A DNA stretch of 64,000 nt, taken from NCBI GenBank assembly GCA_000697055.1, contig JNDT01002243.1, positions 1-64,000 of the forward strand, read 5' to 3'. The DNA is from Saksenaea vasiformis B4078 (taxonomy: Eukaryota; Mucoromycota; Mucoromycetes; Mucorales; Saksenaeaceae). The translations under genes and the position numbers were made by a program. Shown here one piece after another: positions 35,254 to 48,284 of the stretch. Every line of letters begins with the position of its first letter. Within the stretch, counting starts at the first letter, position 1. Under the pieces are notes generated by a model. It was not told where the DNA came from. It did no database searches and saw only the letters and a program-made list of their open reading frames with translations.

Positions 35254-36816
35254 CTAAACGGTAGGTGTTTGTTGTTGTTGTTTTTGCGGGCAGTAATGAT
35301 CAGCGTAGATGCGTTCAAAGGCATCAATCAGTGTTTTTAGGCCCAAGATATAACCATGATCGGGTTCATCAGGATGATCTGGGGGACAGGTCATGTCTGT
35401 CAGATTTTCCTGCATCTCATGGCGTGTGACACATCGGGCAAAGTCAATGATCCGTACATCGATGGGTGGTCGATTTTCCACATCCGCCCCTTCATAGATA
35501 ATCAACAGACTTGAACCGTAGAACCGGTAACCATGTAGAGACTCGATCAATAGAGATAATTGGCGAAGTTTGGTTATCAAATCAGGAATGAATTCAAAAA
35601 GCACCCGGTTGCCATCATGAATGAAACTATACAAGGTTTCTTGAAACAATGCGGGGGTAAGGGTGCGACCAACATATTTATCCTGTACTTCAAACATCTC
35701 TCGACAGGGTTTATATACCTTGATGAAGGGAAAAAAAAAAAACCGAAGAAAGTTAGCAAATCAACTAAACAGTAAAATGAAATAGAGCTAACTAAAAAGT
35801 TTATCTTGTAATGTATCTATTTTTTTTTTTTTTACCTGCATCCCACAGACGCGAACGCCTAGTTGTTGGCTTGTTGATCGTTGACATTTTAGCATTTGAC
35901 TTGCCTTCTTGGTCGGTGATGCATAAACACAATGTTGGCGAGTGCCCATTTTTAAATCAAGAATACTAGGTTTTTGCATGTTCACTGTGAGATCTTCGAT
36001 CACAATGAATTCTTGAGTCAACCCTACAACTTGTTCTTCTTCTTCTTGTTCTTCAACATCGCCTTCTTCCTCTTCGGCAAGACAGCGATGATGACGATGA
36101 CAATGATGATGATGACAATGACAATGATGATGATGATGATGATGATGAGGATGACGGCGTTGGTGGTGGTGTTGTTGGTTAGGATGAGGATGATGGTGGT
36201 GATGGTGATGATGTAGAAGGGTATCGGTAGATGACGGAACGCTCAGCACTGGATGGGACACGACTTCTTCCATAATTTCATGTGCCGCAGAGGAAGAGGG
36301 TTCTTTCGGGTCGGTGTAGACAATAGCCTTGGTGCTTTCATCTTCATATTCCTCTAGATCATCATCCTCGTCTTCATCATCATCGTACAACAGGTCGGGC
36401 GATCGTGATCGTGGTCGCCGTGGTGATTCTGACGCATAAGACGAGCGCGCAAAAGCACGTGGGGAATGCGATTTATGACACGGCGACGCCGAAAACAGCC
36501 GCAGGCGTCGTCGGTCTTGTTCCAGCGGTATTTCAGGCTTGGCGTGTTTGTTTAGACAAATGCGAATAACGCCCATATAATAAGGAACAAAGGGTAATAG
36601 TTGTGAATGGTATTGCATGTCTTCATAGAATTGTCGTTCTTTGGTAGCTGTCACCGCTTTGCAGATCGCACCATTGGCAGCTAGACGGAACATGGAGACA
36701 TGACCACCGACATTATGTGTAAAAGGTAATAACGTAAGAGACTTGTCTGAACGATGTTGTCGATGACAATGGGTCGGATCGGTTGTTGTTGTTGTGGATG
36801 TGGCTATTTTAACCAT
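35254..36816 (-). CDS. KCS1: inositol hexakisphosphate kinase (Kcs1/IP6K type), 481 aa
   Basis: Makes inositol pyrophosphates (IP7) from IP6 for phosphate and stress signalling. Two minus-strand exons: 36816-35836 and 35718-35254. The start at 36816 follows a CT-rich leader. N-terminal lobe: [20 protein letters not shown] and PYYMGVI. The inositol-binding signature is [14 protein letters not shown] (PxxxDxKxG), typical of IP6K. The C-lobe carries [14 protein letters not shown] and [10 protein letters not shown] (DF metal-binding motif), then [19 protein letters not shown]. Between the lobes lies an insert with an acidic stretch and about 40 residues that are mostly His (36085-36210). Yeast Kcs1 is about twice as long because of N-terminal extensions absent here. 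The adjacent IPMK subfamily is less likely given the DLKMGTRQ motif. Confidence 0.88.
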
Positions 36817-36847
36817 CGTAGGAAAAAAGAAGAAAAAGAAAAAGAAA

Positions 36848-36880
<33 letters not shown>

Positions 36881-36881
36881 A
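36848..36881 (-). repeat. CT-rich tract in the KCS1 leader
   Basis: AG repeat on the plus strand, so a CTCTCT pyrimidine tract just upstream of the minus-strand start codon. Pyrimidine-rich leaders like this recur upstream of other starts in the window. Confidence 0.7.
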
Positions 36882-39229
36882 TAAAAAAAAAGGGGGGAAA
36901 ATGAAACTCAAAAAAGAAATAGAGCGAATCGGAGCTGAGTCGCTGATTGGTTAAATTTCGCATGTGTTTCTCACGCAATCCATCCATGATAAAAAAACCA
37001 CCCCCCATTTACCCATCATACAGTCTTTTAGCCTGTCATTTGTTTTCTTATCGATTGAAGTTTAACAAAGTAAACTGATTCATTTGTTTCTTCTTTCGAT
37101 TTTTATTCACAATGCCAGCAAATACGCCAAACATGAGAAGACAAGCTTTATTAGTCTTGTGTTACCAGTTCCTGATAGATTGGAAGCCGTTTCTCCGACA
37201 GGCACCGCGGAAAACTTTTTAAGACATTGCGCTGCGCCAACGAAGTCGATCCGTGCACTGATTCTCGTTTTCGAATGGATCATTTAAGATGGATGAAGCA
37301 CAGTGAATCGATCTGTCCACATGACACAACGATTAGCTGTCGGCTTGCATAACCCTACTTTTCTCCAATCAGAATTGCTCGATATTGGTTGTTGGTCAAA
37401 TCATAGTGTTCTACGGGGTGCACAAAAAGGATGGGCTTACCTAAGTTTCTAAATTCAGCATTCATCCCCCGTCATTCTTTCGATCCCCAACGTCATGTCT
37501 TATGTTTCAGAAACAAAAAAAAAATCATCCCCTTTTAGGAAAATAGTCATAACAGAACTACATACTGTATGTACTCTAAATTTCCTCCCGGGCGTAAAAG
37601 CGCATGTACAGTAAAACGCCAACTCATTTCAGAAATTATACAAAAAATTTCTTTTTTTTGGGAGGTTGGTTGATCATTCATGTTCTCCATAAACCCTGGC
37701 AAATCGATGACATCGGTTAACATTGATCTCTTTCTCTTCTCTCCCTCTCTCTCTCTCTCTCTCTCCTCTTTTTTATGTAGCTGTGACAAGTAACCTTTTC
37801 TGTTTTCCTTTTTTGCTGTAGTCATTGTAGATTGCTGCATGGAAGGTCTTTATCAGCAGCCCGGGATGGATGCATCACCCCAAGTGCAGCAATATTAAGT
37901 TGATCACAAGTGGTGTCGCAATTTTCCCTATTCGTCATTATGGAATTCTTCCATTCCGTAAACAAAAGAAAATAATTCATTTCCCATAGTAACTCAATTT
38001 AGCTGTGTACCGAACATTTATTTTTTAAGAGGTACCATGTACTAGGGGAAGCTTACGTTGTTTGGCGGGCACATCTCATGCACTTCACAAAATAGCTTTT
38101 GCCTTCATACATGCATGTAAATAATCTAGTAGTAGTAGTAGTAGTAATCAAGGGAAGACTCTCACGCTAGGGTGATACCACCCATTGTTATCTTGGTCAA
38201 GAATTAAGATTGATAACCATGTACCGCAGGCTGGCTTATCGATTGGACGACACACACATTCATTCCATCTTGAACATGTACAAAGCTTGATTTCCAGTTT
38301 GACATGTTTCAAAATGAGTGGGGGGACTTTTTGGTCCAGCTGACTTTTGTTGACTGCAAGTGGATGGGCGCTTGGAAGATTCGGCTATTCGGCTAGATCC
38401 GTCAGTCATCAAAAAAGAAAAAAGAAAGGAAGGAAAAAGGACAAGTCGATCCGTATACTGCAAAGGATTGGTAATGTGTTGTTTATATTGCAACTTAAGT
38501 CTCCCGTTACGGTTCGTTTTTTTTACGTTTAAACTTTTAGGAACGCCATACGTCGATTAAAAATTTTCTTTTTGCAGAAAAAAAAATGAGATTGCGCGGG
38601 CACACATGGAACCACCTATCTAAATTAGGCAGGTGAATCCTTTTTAAGGTTTTCGACTCTGTAGGTTGGGGAAACAAGATGATCCCAAGACCAGGCCTTT
38701 ACCTATCGATCGCGAATTTTCGATGATGACACACAAACAGTTCTGTAAAGAAAAAGTCATTGACACGAACAACGTGCAGCTGCGACTGACTGACAACGCG
38801 CATCCCAAAAAGCATCTGACCCTACCTAACAAAGACGAATTACCGTTATGCGGATTTGTCGCTCATTCGCCAAATTCTTTCTTCCTTTTTTTTTTCTTTT
38901 TTTTCGTTGGGCTAACAAAGAGCGCCATAGGGAGTGACCTAATAATAATCGTAATAATAGGCTTTACGTGAATCATAACACATATGCGTACCTTGACCAT
39001 GCATTGGACGCTCTTAGCCCGTTCTTCCGACGCAGAAATTCTTCATGGAAGCTCAGAACTGTAATTGCTGCAACGTTCTGAGATAGCATGCTAACCACAT
39101 TGTCGCATATGGTTTAATGCCTACTAGACACAACAAAGGAGTCTGCTTTCGGAACACCTATCAGGAATAAACAGATATGCATTTGAGAACATATCTTTTC
39201 TATCTGACAATATTGCCTTTTTTGAACGA

Positions 39230-40483
39230 CCTGCAGAGGGCTTTTGATGGCAGCGTTCTACTGTCCATCTTTACCAAACGTTATCCCCAGCTGTTGACGA
39301 AAGTAGACGAGTTACAGTAAGCGACGCCTGTTGCATGGTTTCCCATTACTTGTAAGCCTCTCAAGTGGCGAGAGAAGGAATTCTGTGGAGGTATCTCATT
39401 TGACCGTGACTTTGACAAAGGAATGGCCCAAGTTGTACATATGGAAACACTGGAAGTATTTCGGTTTTCTCTGAGTTAATCTACTACCGGGATGCGGGTG
39501 GATCAAACAGGGTGGCGGTTAAAATGATGGAATTTTCATCGTGCGCTTGCATCGCAGACACCGAATAGCACCTTGATATGGTGAAAGTCGGCGCCTTTGG
39601 GAACCCACTTACTATGGCATTGGTAAAACAGTTTACTTTGCAAGAAGATATATGCAGGGACAACCACGTTCTCTTATGATTCGTTCCTCCAACATATGCA
39701 ATGTGTGATAGCTTAAAAGCACTGTGTTTTTTTCTTCCTCCTAACAAAAGATGCCGCGCTGGTATGTGTACCAACAAATACTACATCCATGTTGATCCTA
39801 ACAGTAAAATTGACACAACAAACAACTCTGCGTTAATGAAGAATTGAGTGTATGGGTCATCAGTACGGCTTAGCAGCAAACCCATACCTTGTCTACATCA
39901 ACTTGAACTAATAGAAGCAAAATTTATATCGATCGTATCAAATTCATCCATGGGATGAGTGTGGATGGTTAATCTACTTTCTCGCAGGCTAATTATGTGT
40001 CTTTGCACCAAACACAATGTAGTTGGGGTTCACGTAAGAGGCCTGGTTCTCCACAAAAAGTCCAAGGTTACAGCACACAAAAAGGCCTTCTTCGCAGCAC
40101 ATGACTTAGTTGACGATGACACCGCATGTTCTTTATTGAATTACTTACTTTATGCTACTCCAAGTAACTCTATCGAGGGTCCAACGCGCGCCAAGGAAAA
40201 ATTGAACATTGAATAAGTGTAAAAAGGCATGCTTCAGAGTGCAGAGTTCATTTGGAAGCAACGCCAAATAATTTGGAACGGACGCATAATCTTTGTAATT
40301 TTGCAACTGACCTCAGGTTTCTGGGAAATTTCAGGACTCAGATCGGATCAGGATGCTTTCCGATTGGACGAAGAAATTCTCACCTGCAGAAATCTAGTCA
40401 TTTTTTCTATGACCACCCAAGCGCTGATCAGGGTTCGGTGCATTAGCAACAAGGTGTCTGCGCGAGTAATTGAGTTTAACTAA
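39230..40483 (+). pseudogene. decayed unknown gene(s)
   Basis: Plus-strand pieces with coding character but many stops: AFDGSVLLSIFTKRYPQLLT then a TAA, EFCGGISFDRDFDKGMAQVV, KAFFAAHDLVDDDTACSLLN, and NLCNFATDLRFLGNFRTQIG. No family could be named. The pattern suggests a decayed transposon or a lineage-specific gene. Boundaries are approximate. Confidence 0.3.
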
Positions 40484-41079
40484 TGTAGCTCCGGCAGATG
40501 TTTGATTGTTGAGTGACGGTTAGGTGAATGACAGAGTTATTACTCAATGTAAAAAAAAAAAAAAGAAGATAAGTAAAGTATTCGAGTGGTTCTCAGCGTG
40601 ATTGATCGGAACAGTCGTTGCTATTCAATACGCAGATCAATGATATATTTCCTTGCGTGGTAAGGACCAAACAGCTTCTAGGGAACTGAGAAACAGTTCA
40701 GGGACTTTGCTGAACCGGTGCTGTCGTTCTGGTGATGAACCTTGGGAAAAGCGTTCTATAAGCAAAGGCCATGGGCCGTAATCTGGGCTGAATCCGAAGT
40801 TTACGCGTGTAATCTATGCGTCTCTATATCCAATCGTCCGCACTTCAATAAATAGTAAAGACGTGGCGAATCGGTTATCTGTGTCCATTAACGGAGTAGA
40901 GATGCAAAGAACAAAGCCCAATCGCTTGCTGCTCAGTTACGCGCTAATGATGGTACCGAACTATCAAGAAACGACCTGTGGCTCTGAATGGCAAAAGATG
41001 GTAGACTGATCTCTATGCTTCGTCAGGAACGGTATTAGCTGGTCATGCGCGATGAAACAAAAAAAACGCGCTTTTCTCT

Positions 41080-41150
41080 GCACGCGCGACGTTTTGAAAA
41101 GACGTCACGAAATGAGCGTTTTCGCGACACGTGACTTGATCAATAAACGA
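41080..41150 (+). promoter_or_regulatory. CGCG-rich segment upstream of NUP205
   Basis: Short run with ACGCGC/CGCGCGAC, AAAGACGTCACG and ACACGTGAC elements, resembling fungal cell-cycle (MBF-like), ATF/CREB-like and E-box-like sites. Function is not shown; the listing rests on motif resemblance only. Confidence 0.25.
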
Positions 41151-41200
41151 AGGTGTCCGCCGTGCGCTTGTATACTTGTTCTAAGAATCTGTATATAACC

Positions 41201-44200
41201 ATGGGGGCCGAGTCAACACCCCTTAACCGGATGTTTGCTGGGTAATATACGACCTGAAAGGTCCATGTATCTTTGTAAATCTAACGTGAATGTATTCTTC
41301 TTTTTCTTAGGACCTATCGAAAATTATTTGATACGCTGGAAAGAGGCGAGGAGCAATGCTCAACTGACCGTTTGCAAACATTGCTCGAAGAAAAGTGTGG
41401 AAGCCTAGCACTCGGCCTCGATGCTTTTACACAGCCATCGGCGCAGTCTCGCACCAAAGTGACCAGTGGAGCGAGTGTATCTGTGGATGGAAACACGATC
41501 AAATTGAATCAGGCAGAAAAAGATCTTGTATGTAAACTGAGCGACCTTTTGGAATTGAACGAAATCCAGTGCGCCTCGCTTTGGGACGCGTTCAGAGCGG
41601 ACAACAACATCACAATTGAAGAAAATGAGAATAACAGAATCAGCGAGGATCTTGATCTCATTTCGCGCGTCATCGCTTACCATCACGACGATCGAGTCGC
41701 TTTACTGCAGTGCATCGCTTCATTACTGCGCATCTCCTACTTGGAGACCCATTCATACAACCATATTGCTCGTGATAAGATCGAAACCATTCAAAACAGT
41801 ACCAAGAACGGGAAATCATTTGTGGATCGACTCTTTGCGCAGCTGAGTGCACTTGTGCGAACACCGGTGCCTTCGCAGTTTTACTCCTATTTAACGTGGG
41901 CGAATGTATGGGCGAAGCAGAATCTAAAGGAACAAGCAGCATTGCTGGAAATTATCTTCCTCACTCATCTCAAGTCACCCTGTCCAGCAGCACTCGCTTT
42001 GTCGATGTTCCAGGAGTTCGAGGCCAGCAACTTTGGCACACAGCAGGAATTTGGCTATGTGCTCGATAAAGACGGCGATGTGTTGCGTGAAGAAGTTTCC
42101 CATCTCTGTGTGCTTGTTGCCTTGCAGAGTTTGGACTTGATGAAGTTGAACAGAGAGTATACGCTCGAAGAACAATGTGCTGGACAAGACCTACTGGAAT
42201 CACCTGAAACAATTGTGAAGATAAACGAGGTTGTAGCGTTCATGGGTGAAAGTGCGGAACACGCCGTTGTCTTGCTGTCCTGGTCGTATTTCCTTAGCTG
42301 TCTTGATAACTTGCTTTCAGGTCAGGGATACCCAGAACGATACGCGAACGTGAGAAAGTTACTTGATGGGCAACTGGAAGTGTCGAATACACAGCTGTTG
42401 AGGTCCAGACCTTCGCATCGTGGCACTGGCATGGATGAAGATGTGGATTACCGAATACCCTCTATCAAGCAAGCGCCGCATGTTTACCGATTGTACGCTG
42501 GTCGGTCTCTCAAACTAGACGTGTTTAATCGTATGAACAGCATCATTCAGAGTCGCATTTGTGATGAAGATGAGCCTAACAACTTTCTGTATCGATCTGT
42601 CTTGAACGAACTGCTGCACGGGTTCTTGTCTACCACGCATCCAGCCTACATACCGTCACACAGTTACTCAAGTTTGGTGGACTGTGTCTGCTCGCTATTC
42701 GACAATGAAGCAGAATTATGCGAAACATTCTGGACGGAATATTATGGCAAAGATGGGTTATTTACTTTGCTGGCCACCGCTACCGGCAGATTCCCTGTCA
42801 ACTTTTTGGATCTGACCCGGCTTCTCGCTTCACTAACGGGTGGACAAAATGGAGATGATCTTTCGGAAACCTCAACCAAATCAGTGTTCGACTACTTGCA
42901 ATCCCTTTCCGCCTTGACTGTTGCAGTGAAAGATACGATCAAGTTGACAGTTGCAGAAGAGAACGAGGTCGTCGTTGCCTATGCAGATCAGCCGATCCGA
43001 GTGACGAGCGAGCAAAAACTCATCGACGGTGTAGTGATCCCTGCTGGCAAGAAAGGATTGCTTGTTTCTGGAGGCGAAGGTGTGCCCGTGGTTCAATGGT
43101 CTGTTGAGCGCTCGAGCTGGCACCTTTTGATGTCCGTCTTGGCAGGCTTTTGTAATCAAGATTCGTCGTCGTCGTCGTCGTCATCGTCGAATGCTGTGGA
43201 TGTTGAAGATGTTGAAGATCATCTTTCCGGTCGTAACTTGGATGTTGTCAACAGTATTCTGAACCTTATCCGGAAATTGCTGCACGCTAATCCCTCGTTA
43301 GTTCCTCAGTTAGTGGAACATGTTGAGGAAGTTTCTAGTGGATTGAAGAAAAGCGATGGCGCATCACAACGTCCTCCTGTACTGATCTCGTTGCTTTCCG
43401 AAACGCTTATCCGATGCAGTTCGATGCGCTCACTTCCTATCGACACAATGACTGCAGCATTGCAATGTTTGACTTCATTGCTTCCATTCTATCGAAGTGA
43501 AGTGTGGGAATTACTGCAGACCCTGCCGATTTTACCACGCACTACCGCAAACCATCCTCTTTCTTTGCGTAGCACAGTCTCATCGGTCGCGTCCAGCTCA
43601 GCATCTCAGATTCAGCAAATTGTAGCCAAGGTAGAATGTACAACCGGACAATACACACTGCTGCTGGCTTTCTTGGACTTTGTGATGGCGCTCGTGCGTG
43701 ATGTTCAGCGTTGTTGGTGGATGGATGATCAGCTTGTACCCAATCGTCAACACCATATCGAAGTGCTTTATTTCTGCTTGCATTACTTGATGTTGGATGT
43801 GTATCCCTCCTACTCTGGATGGCGATACAAGAAGATCTCAGAACGGTTCACGATTGGAACAAAGGTGTTGTCGATCTTTATTGAAGTGGTGCGTTATTTC
43901 AAAGGAGGTGAAGCGGATAGCAAAGGAGGCCTTTCGCTTAACAGCATTCGGGATGGTATTTTGAACAACTTCTTGTACGATGGCGGAGCATACCACATAT
44001 CGCCTTTGCTGAACATGGTGGCTGATGGCGCTACCATTGCGAACAATTTCTACCACAACAACCGAGCAAAGGAGGCAATCCGTGCCGAAGAGTTGACCAA
44101 ACTCACGTTTGTATTCATCAAGATGTTGCTAAAACGAAGACTCGAGATTATTGAAGAAAAACCAGCATCACGCGAAAGCACTCTCGAACGACTGATGTTG

Positions 44201-47200
44201 GAACGAACAACGGGAACCAACCGACCCGACTTCCTACTACGTGTTATGAAACATATTTCCTATCAACATAGCATTGAGCTGCGTATTCTCGCTACCAACA
44301 TTGCTACCCTGCTTTGCCGTGCTGTCTCGACTTGGAAAACTGTTCCCAACTTTGTGCAGTACCTCGGTAGCACTGATCAGGCCCAAGATATTATTCGAAG
44401 CTATCTGGAAGTGGCAAAGGATCATTCTCAGAGCGAGCGTCTATTGGCTTCCGTATGGAACATGATTACGGCGTTCCTCGAGTCGCAACCTAGCCTTGCG
44501 ATCTTATTCCTTGAATGTGGCGATTACATTATGCCCAGTCCAAAATCAGCTGTCAAGCTGTTGCAGGAGGAGAAGAAGGGCGCTAGCACGAGCGCAGCAA
44601 CTATCGCTGCGGGTGATTCTACCGAGTCAGCTGTCCGCGCAGCTGTTGATATTCTCAGTCACTGGCAAATGCTCTCTGTTGACAAGCCGACTGTCCTGTC
44701 CAACATTCTGCGGTTTTTGGCGACCTTTTGGAAGACTGCTTTCGATCATTACGCTATTGTCCAACGTACACGTAGCGACAACGCGCTGTGGCATGCCCTG
44801 GAAGAGATTCTTCTCAACCCAAGCGATGTGGAAGTATCTTTGACGACCGAGACAGAGTGTGACGATGCAATGTCAGACGATGTTGCTCCTGGTATTTTCA
44901 ACCCACAGCTCTCTGCGCGCAACAAGAAGATCCGCCGCTTATGTTGCAGTAATCTCAGCAAGGCATTTGTGATGAAGGTTATGTCGTACGAGGTGCATTT
45001 GACGGCAGGATCTGACATCGCTGGCGGCAGCACGACGAATTCCAAAGTCAGCGACAAGCTTCCTGCAGGTCTCAAGAGCTTACTTTCCAAGATCAATGAA
45101 CCTAGCAAGATGACATTTGTGAGGAACGCGTTTATCAAAAACAGCTTCGACAATACTATCACAGCAGCTGTTCATCAGAATGCACAGATGCTTTTGGGCA
45201 TTATTGGTGTAACGGATGGTTCGCGTTTGCTGTACAAACTGCCTCCCATTGGATCTGGCGACGATGATACGGATGGCGAAGATCGACAGTACGGTGATTC
45301 GTACATGTATGACTTGCGGGTAACCGAGTCGCGTACGCGATCGCTCTACAAGGACGTGTCAGCAAAGTACAATGTGGTTGACCGAGAAGATGTCATTGTG
45401 ACACCCGAAGTGATTGCTGTTCGGGAAGTGAAGAAAGCAGCACGTAAACTCCTCACCGATGTGTGTCTCGCAAACCACAACGTATCCGTGGTTGATTCCG
45501 AGCTCATGTTACTGAAATCATTCAAGACATTTATGGAAGTGTGTTCAGGACATGTGGGGGATTTCATGTGGGCCAGCAAGCCTGGAGACACTGTGCTGTA
45601 CGACTTTTTGATGGGTGTCATTCAACAGGCAGCATCCGATAAACGTGAAGACGGCGTTGCATTGACGGTGTACAGTATTCTTATTCACTTTGTACGAAGT
45701 TTGACAGAAGATTGGATCCATTCCAACCGCAGCGTTTTGCTGGGAAATGACAAGAATCTCAAGCGACAGTACATCGAAAGAGCATTCCAACTGTTGGTCA
45801 AGCTGAGTGAACTGTTGAAGCGCGAAAACTTTTGCATCATGGGTAGTGTCTTTAACCGATCAGGTGTTACGTTTCACCGACCTCTGCTTGAAGCGGTGAT
45901 GTTGACATTGCACACGTTGCGCGGTATCTACGGGAAGAAGGCGGATTTGATGATGAATGTCGACTCGACAGGCTTGATCGAATGCCTTTCGCATTTGTTA
46001 GACGTTACATGCGAAAGTTTCCAGGTGTTGGTCTTGAAGGCATCAGCTTACGGGACAGCTTCCGATGAGTTAGCCGAGGAATGTATGAAGGATCTGACGG
46101 TGACCATCAGTCTCTTGGAAGAAATGGTTAATCCTATTTACATGCTTCCACATACCATGTGGCTATCTACGTTTGCTCGTCACGATACATTAGGATCCTT
46201 ACTGAACTTGTTATACGGTGGCATTGGCATGGTTGTCTCGGAAGTTCAAAGGTAAAGAAGATGATGCGCTTGCCTGAGGTTTTACGTTGGCTTATCTCTC
46301 TTATCACGATAGCAAAATGAACCAAGCGAATGCGCATGGCTTTGATATTTCTCCATACGCTGAAACGGCTCTCTACTTCTTGATTTCACTATCAAATATA
46401 CCTGCAGCGGCGGAGGCACTCACGCAAAAAGGCCTCTTTGATTTGTTCTCCAATAATCCACTCACGTCGGTGGCGCAACAAGGTCGACTGGAGCTGTTTA
46501 TCCGGTTTGGTGATGGAAGCAATGTCGGCCCGGCTTATGTAGAGCGCAACCCATTGCATTTGATTTGGTGTCAAATGATGGCTGTTGTGAACAACTTGAT
46601 GCGAACGCTGGGCAATTCCGACAAGGTGCTTAGTAGTACGGTTGTCTTTTTGCAAATCTATGGTCCCCAGATCGACAAAGCTTTTACCAACGCGAACGGA
46701 GCCAGTGACCCTATTCTGGGACTCACACCTTCCGAATCGCTATCTTCTGCGCTTTTGGAAGAGATTGAGCGTGTCAGCATGATTCTGTTTGGGTTGGCGA
46801 AACACATGAACCGAACACTTCACTACGCTTCCAACATCTTCGTTTGCTACAAGGATTACACCTTGTCCTTGCTACAACGCTACCTTTATTTCTTCACCCA
46901 TCCTGCGCATATGCAAGCTCAGTTGTATCCGATCGACAATGTGGAGGAACATTTGGCACAAACCTTTGACGATGTCAACGATCAAAAGACCAGTCAACTC
47001 ATGCAACGAATCATCCAGCAAATTGTTAGGATTATGCGCAACATTCTATCCACCTTGATTCTTCTCACCAATGCAGTCGACATGCTCAACAAACCCGAGT
47101 CCTCATGGCCGTTTGGCAATACCATCATCTGTCCTACACTGCATGTGGCAGTAGGCGAACCGGCCTCGTTCGGCACGCTGATCGAATGTATGAATTCAGG

Positions 47201-47423
47201 AATGAACATGATCAAACACTGGCAGACGCAAGAAGCCAGCAGTGATAAGATCCGAAACATGCAGGACGTGATTGAAGGATGTCTCTGTTTACTGACGACA
47301 CAGGCTATGCTGTGGATGGCAAAACCCAACTTGGAAGATGAAGCACGACAAGAACTAGCAACAGACAATTTCAAGGATATTATCGAAATTCTAGGCAAGG
47401 TGGAAACTGTACGTAGAAAATAA
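41201..47423 (+). CDS. NUP192: nucleoporin Nup205/Nup192, about 2030 aa
   Basis: Large scaffold nucleoporin of the inner ring of the nuclear pore, built from helical repeats. Exons: 41201-41241, 41311-46251 (a 4.9-kb exon) and 46313-47423, all in frame. The N-terminus MGAESTPLNRMFAGTYRKLF is followed by an uninterrupted helical protein with family-typical stretches such as SQFYSYLTWANVWAKQNLKE, HSYSSLVDCVCSLFD and LELRILATNIATLLCR-like segments. Length matches animal Nup205 (about 2000) better than yeast Nup192 (about 1680). A (TCG)n run near 43163-43188 encodes a nine-Ser linker. The C-terminal end is uncertain: a GTACGT donor just before the stop could add a further exon from the open frame at 47430-47661. 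Confidence 0.88.
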
Positions 47424-47429
47424 ATGTAA

Positions 47430-47661
47430 ATCGCATACCCTCACGGGTGCTCGAGGCGCCTGCCTCTATGAATATCACTTAACTTGCATATCTGGTGATT
47501 TTCGCGACTTTATCGTTAAGGATCTTTTAGCTGTCTATCGTGAGATACCAGGAAGAGATATCTCTCATTTCCAAAGTGTTTGCATGGCTGCCATGATAAG
47601 CAAGGATACGCTATCTAAGCTTGGTCTCGACGAAATCAATAATGATTCACGGAGAATGTGA
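47430..47661 (+). other. open segment after NUP205, possible extra exon or relic
   Basis: Frame reads GARGACLYEYHLTCISGDFR, then DFIVKDLLAVYREIPGRDIS and SVCMAAMISKDTLSKLGLDE, ending at a TGA. It overlaps no other feature but has no own start codon. It could be a terminal NUP205 exon or a separate fragment. I do not recognise it. Confidence 0.25.
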
Positions 47662-47984
47662 AGCAGTTCAGTTATATATATACATATGTTGTATTGACCG
47701 TGTTGTTGGCTTATTCACCTCATTAATAGCTAGAGGAAGATAATACTACTACCACTACTACAAGTTTCCTAAACGTTTAGCGCATGTCATTGAGCAGCTT
47801 TGTGGACGATGCCGCTTGGTGAATGGTTTGAATCCGCCCTGGACATAACGGCCACCGCCTGGTATTATCCCCGTTGTCTTGGTGGGACCTCTATAATACA
47901 CGCATAATCTACAGATTTATCTACTGTGAAAGCTATGACTGGAGAAGGTGAGCATGTTACTGTACACTCCAAAGCAGCAAGTCT

Positions 47985-48284
47985 GTGGACGGTAGTGCAA
48001 ACTCCGCAACGTTCTTACTACTTATGAAGTCATTTTTATGCCATTTGCGGATATTTCCGATAGTACTCGCAAGCATAGCTGAAGGCGGAGCGTGCGAGGG
48101 TGCTATTGCCAAGGCCAAAGGACTTGGCGAATCGACTGCGCATATTATTGAAGAACACGCTAATAAGCATGGCTCTCCCGCTTCTAAACCAAGAGAAGGA
48201 AGACCAAAGAATAATACAAGACGCTCGTGTCGAGCCATTGAACGCAACGTCCGCGACAGTCCGCGTACACCCAGTTTGGCTTAG
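47985..48284 (+). pseudogene. Tc1/mariner-like transposase N-terminal remnant
   Basis: The frame contains EGAIAKAKGLGESTAHIIEE then SKPREGRPKNNTRRSCRAIE and NVRDSPRTPSLA. This is the typical Tc1-like layout: helix-turn-helix with a GxSxxTxxxII-type recognition helix, a GRP(K) AT-hook-like hinge and a second R-rich helix. It stops at TAG exactly where the second HTH should continue. No DDE catalytic domain is visible downstream in any frame. It lies 1.1 kb left of a TA-flanked TIR element, which may be related, though the two do not share sequence I can recognise. Confidence 0.45.

Larger units (their letters stand above)
36817..41200. other. 4.4-kb gene-poor stretch
   Basis: No intact gene was found. 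It contains CT (37741-37766) and AGT (38130-38147) simple repeats and, from about 39230 to 40480, protein-like segments with stops and frame changes (separate entry). The last 130 bp before NUP205 are rich in ACGCG/CGCG and include GACGTCAC and CACGTGAC. Confidence 0.45.

Noticed and set aside
35974..36216. Plus-strand open frame full of Met/Thr repeats
   Set aside because: It is the antisense of the His/acidic repeat region of the KCS1-type gene.
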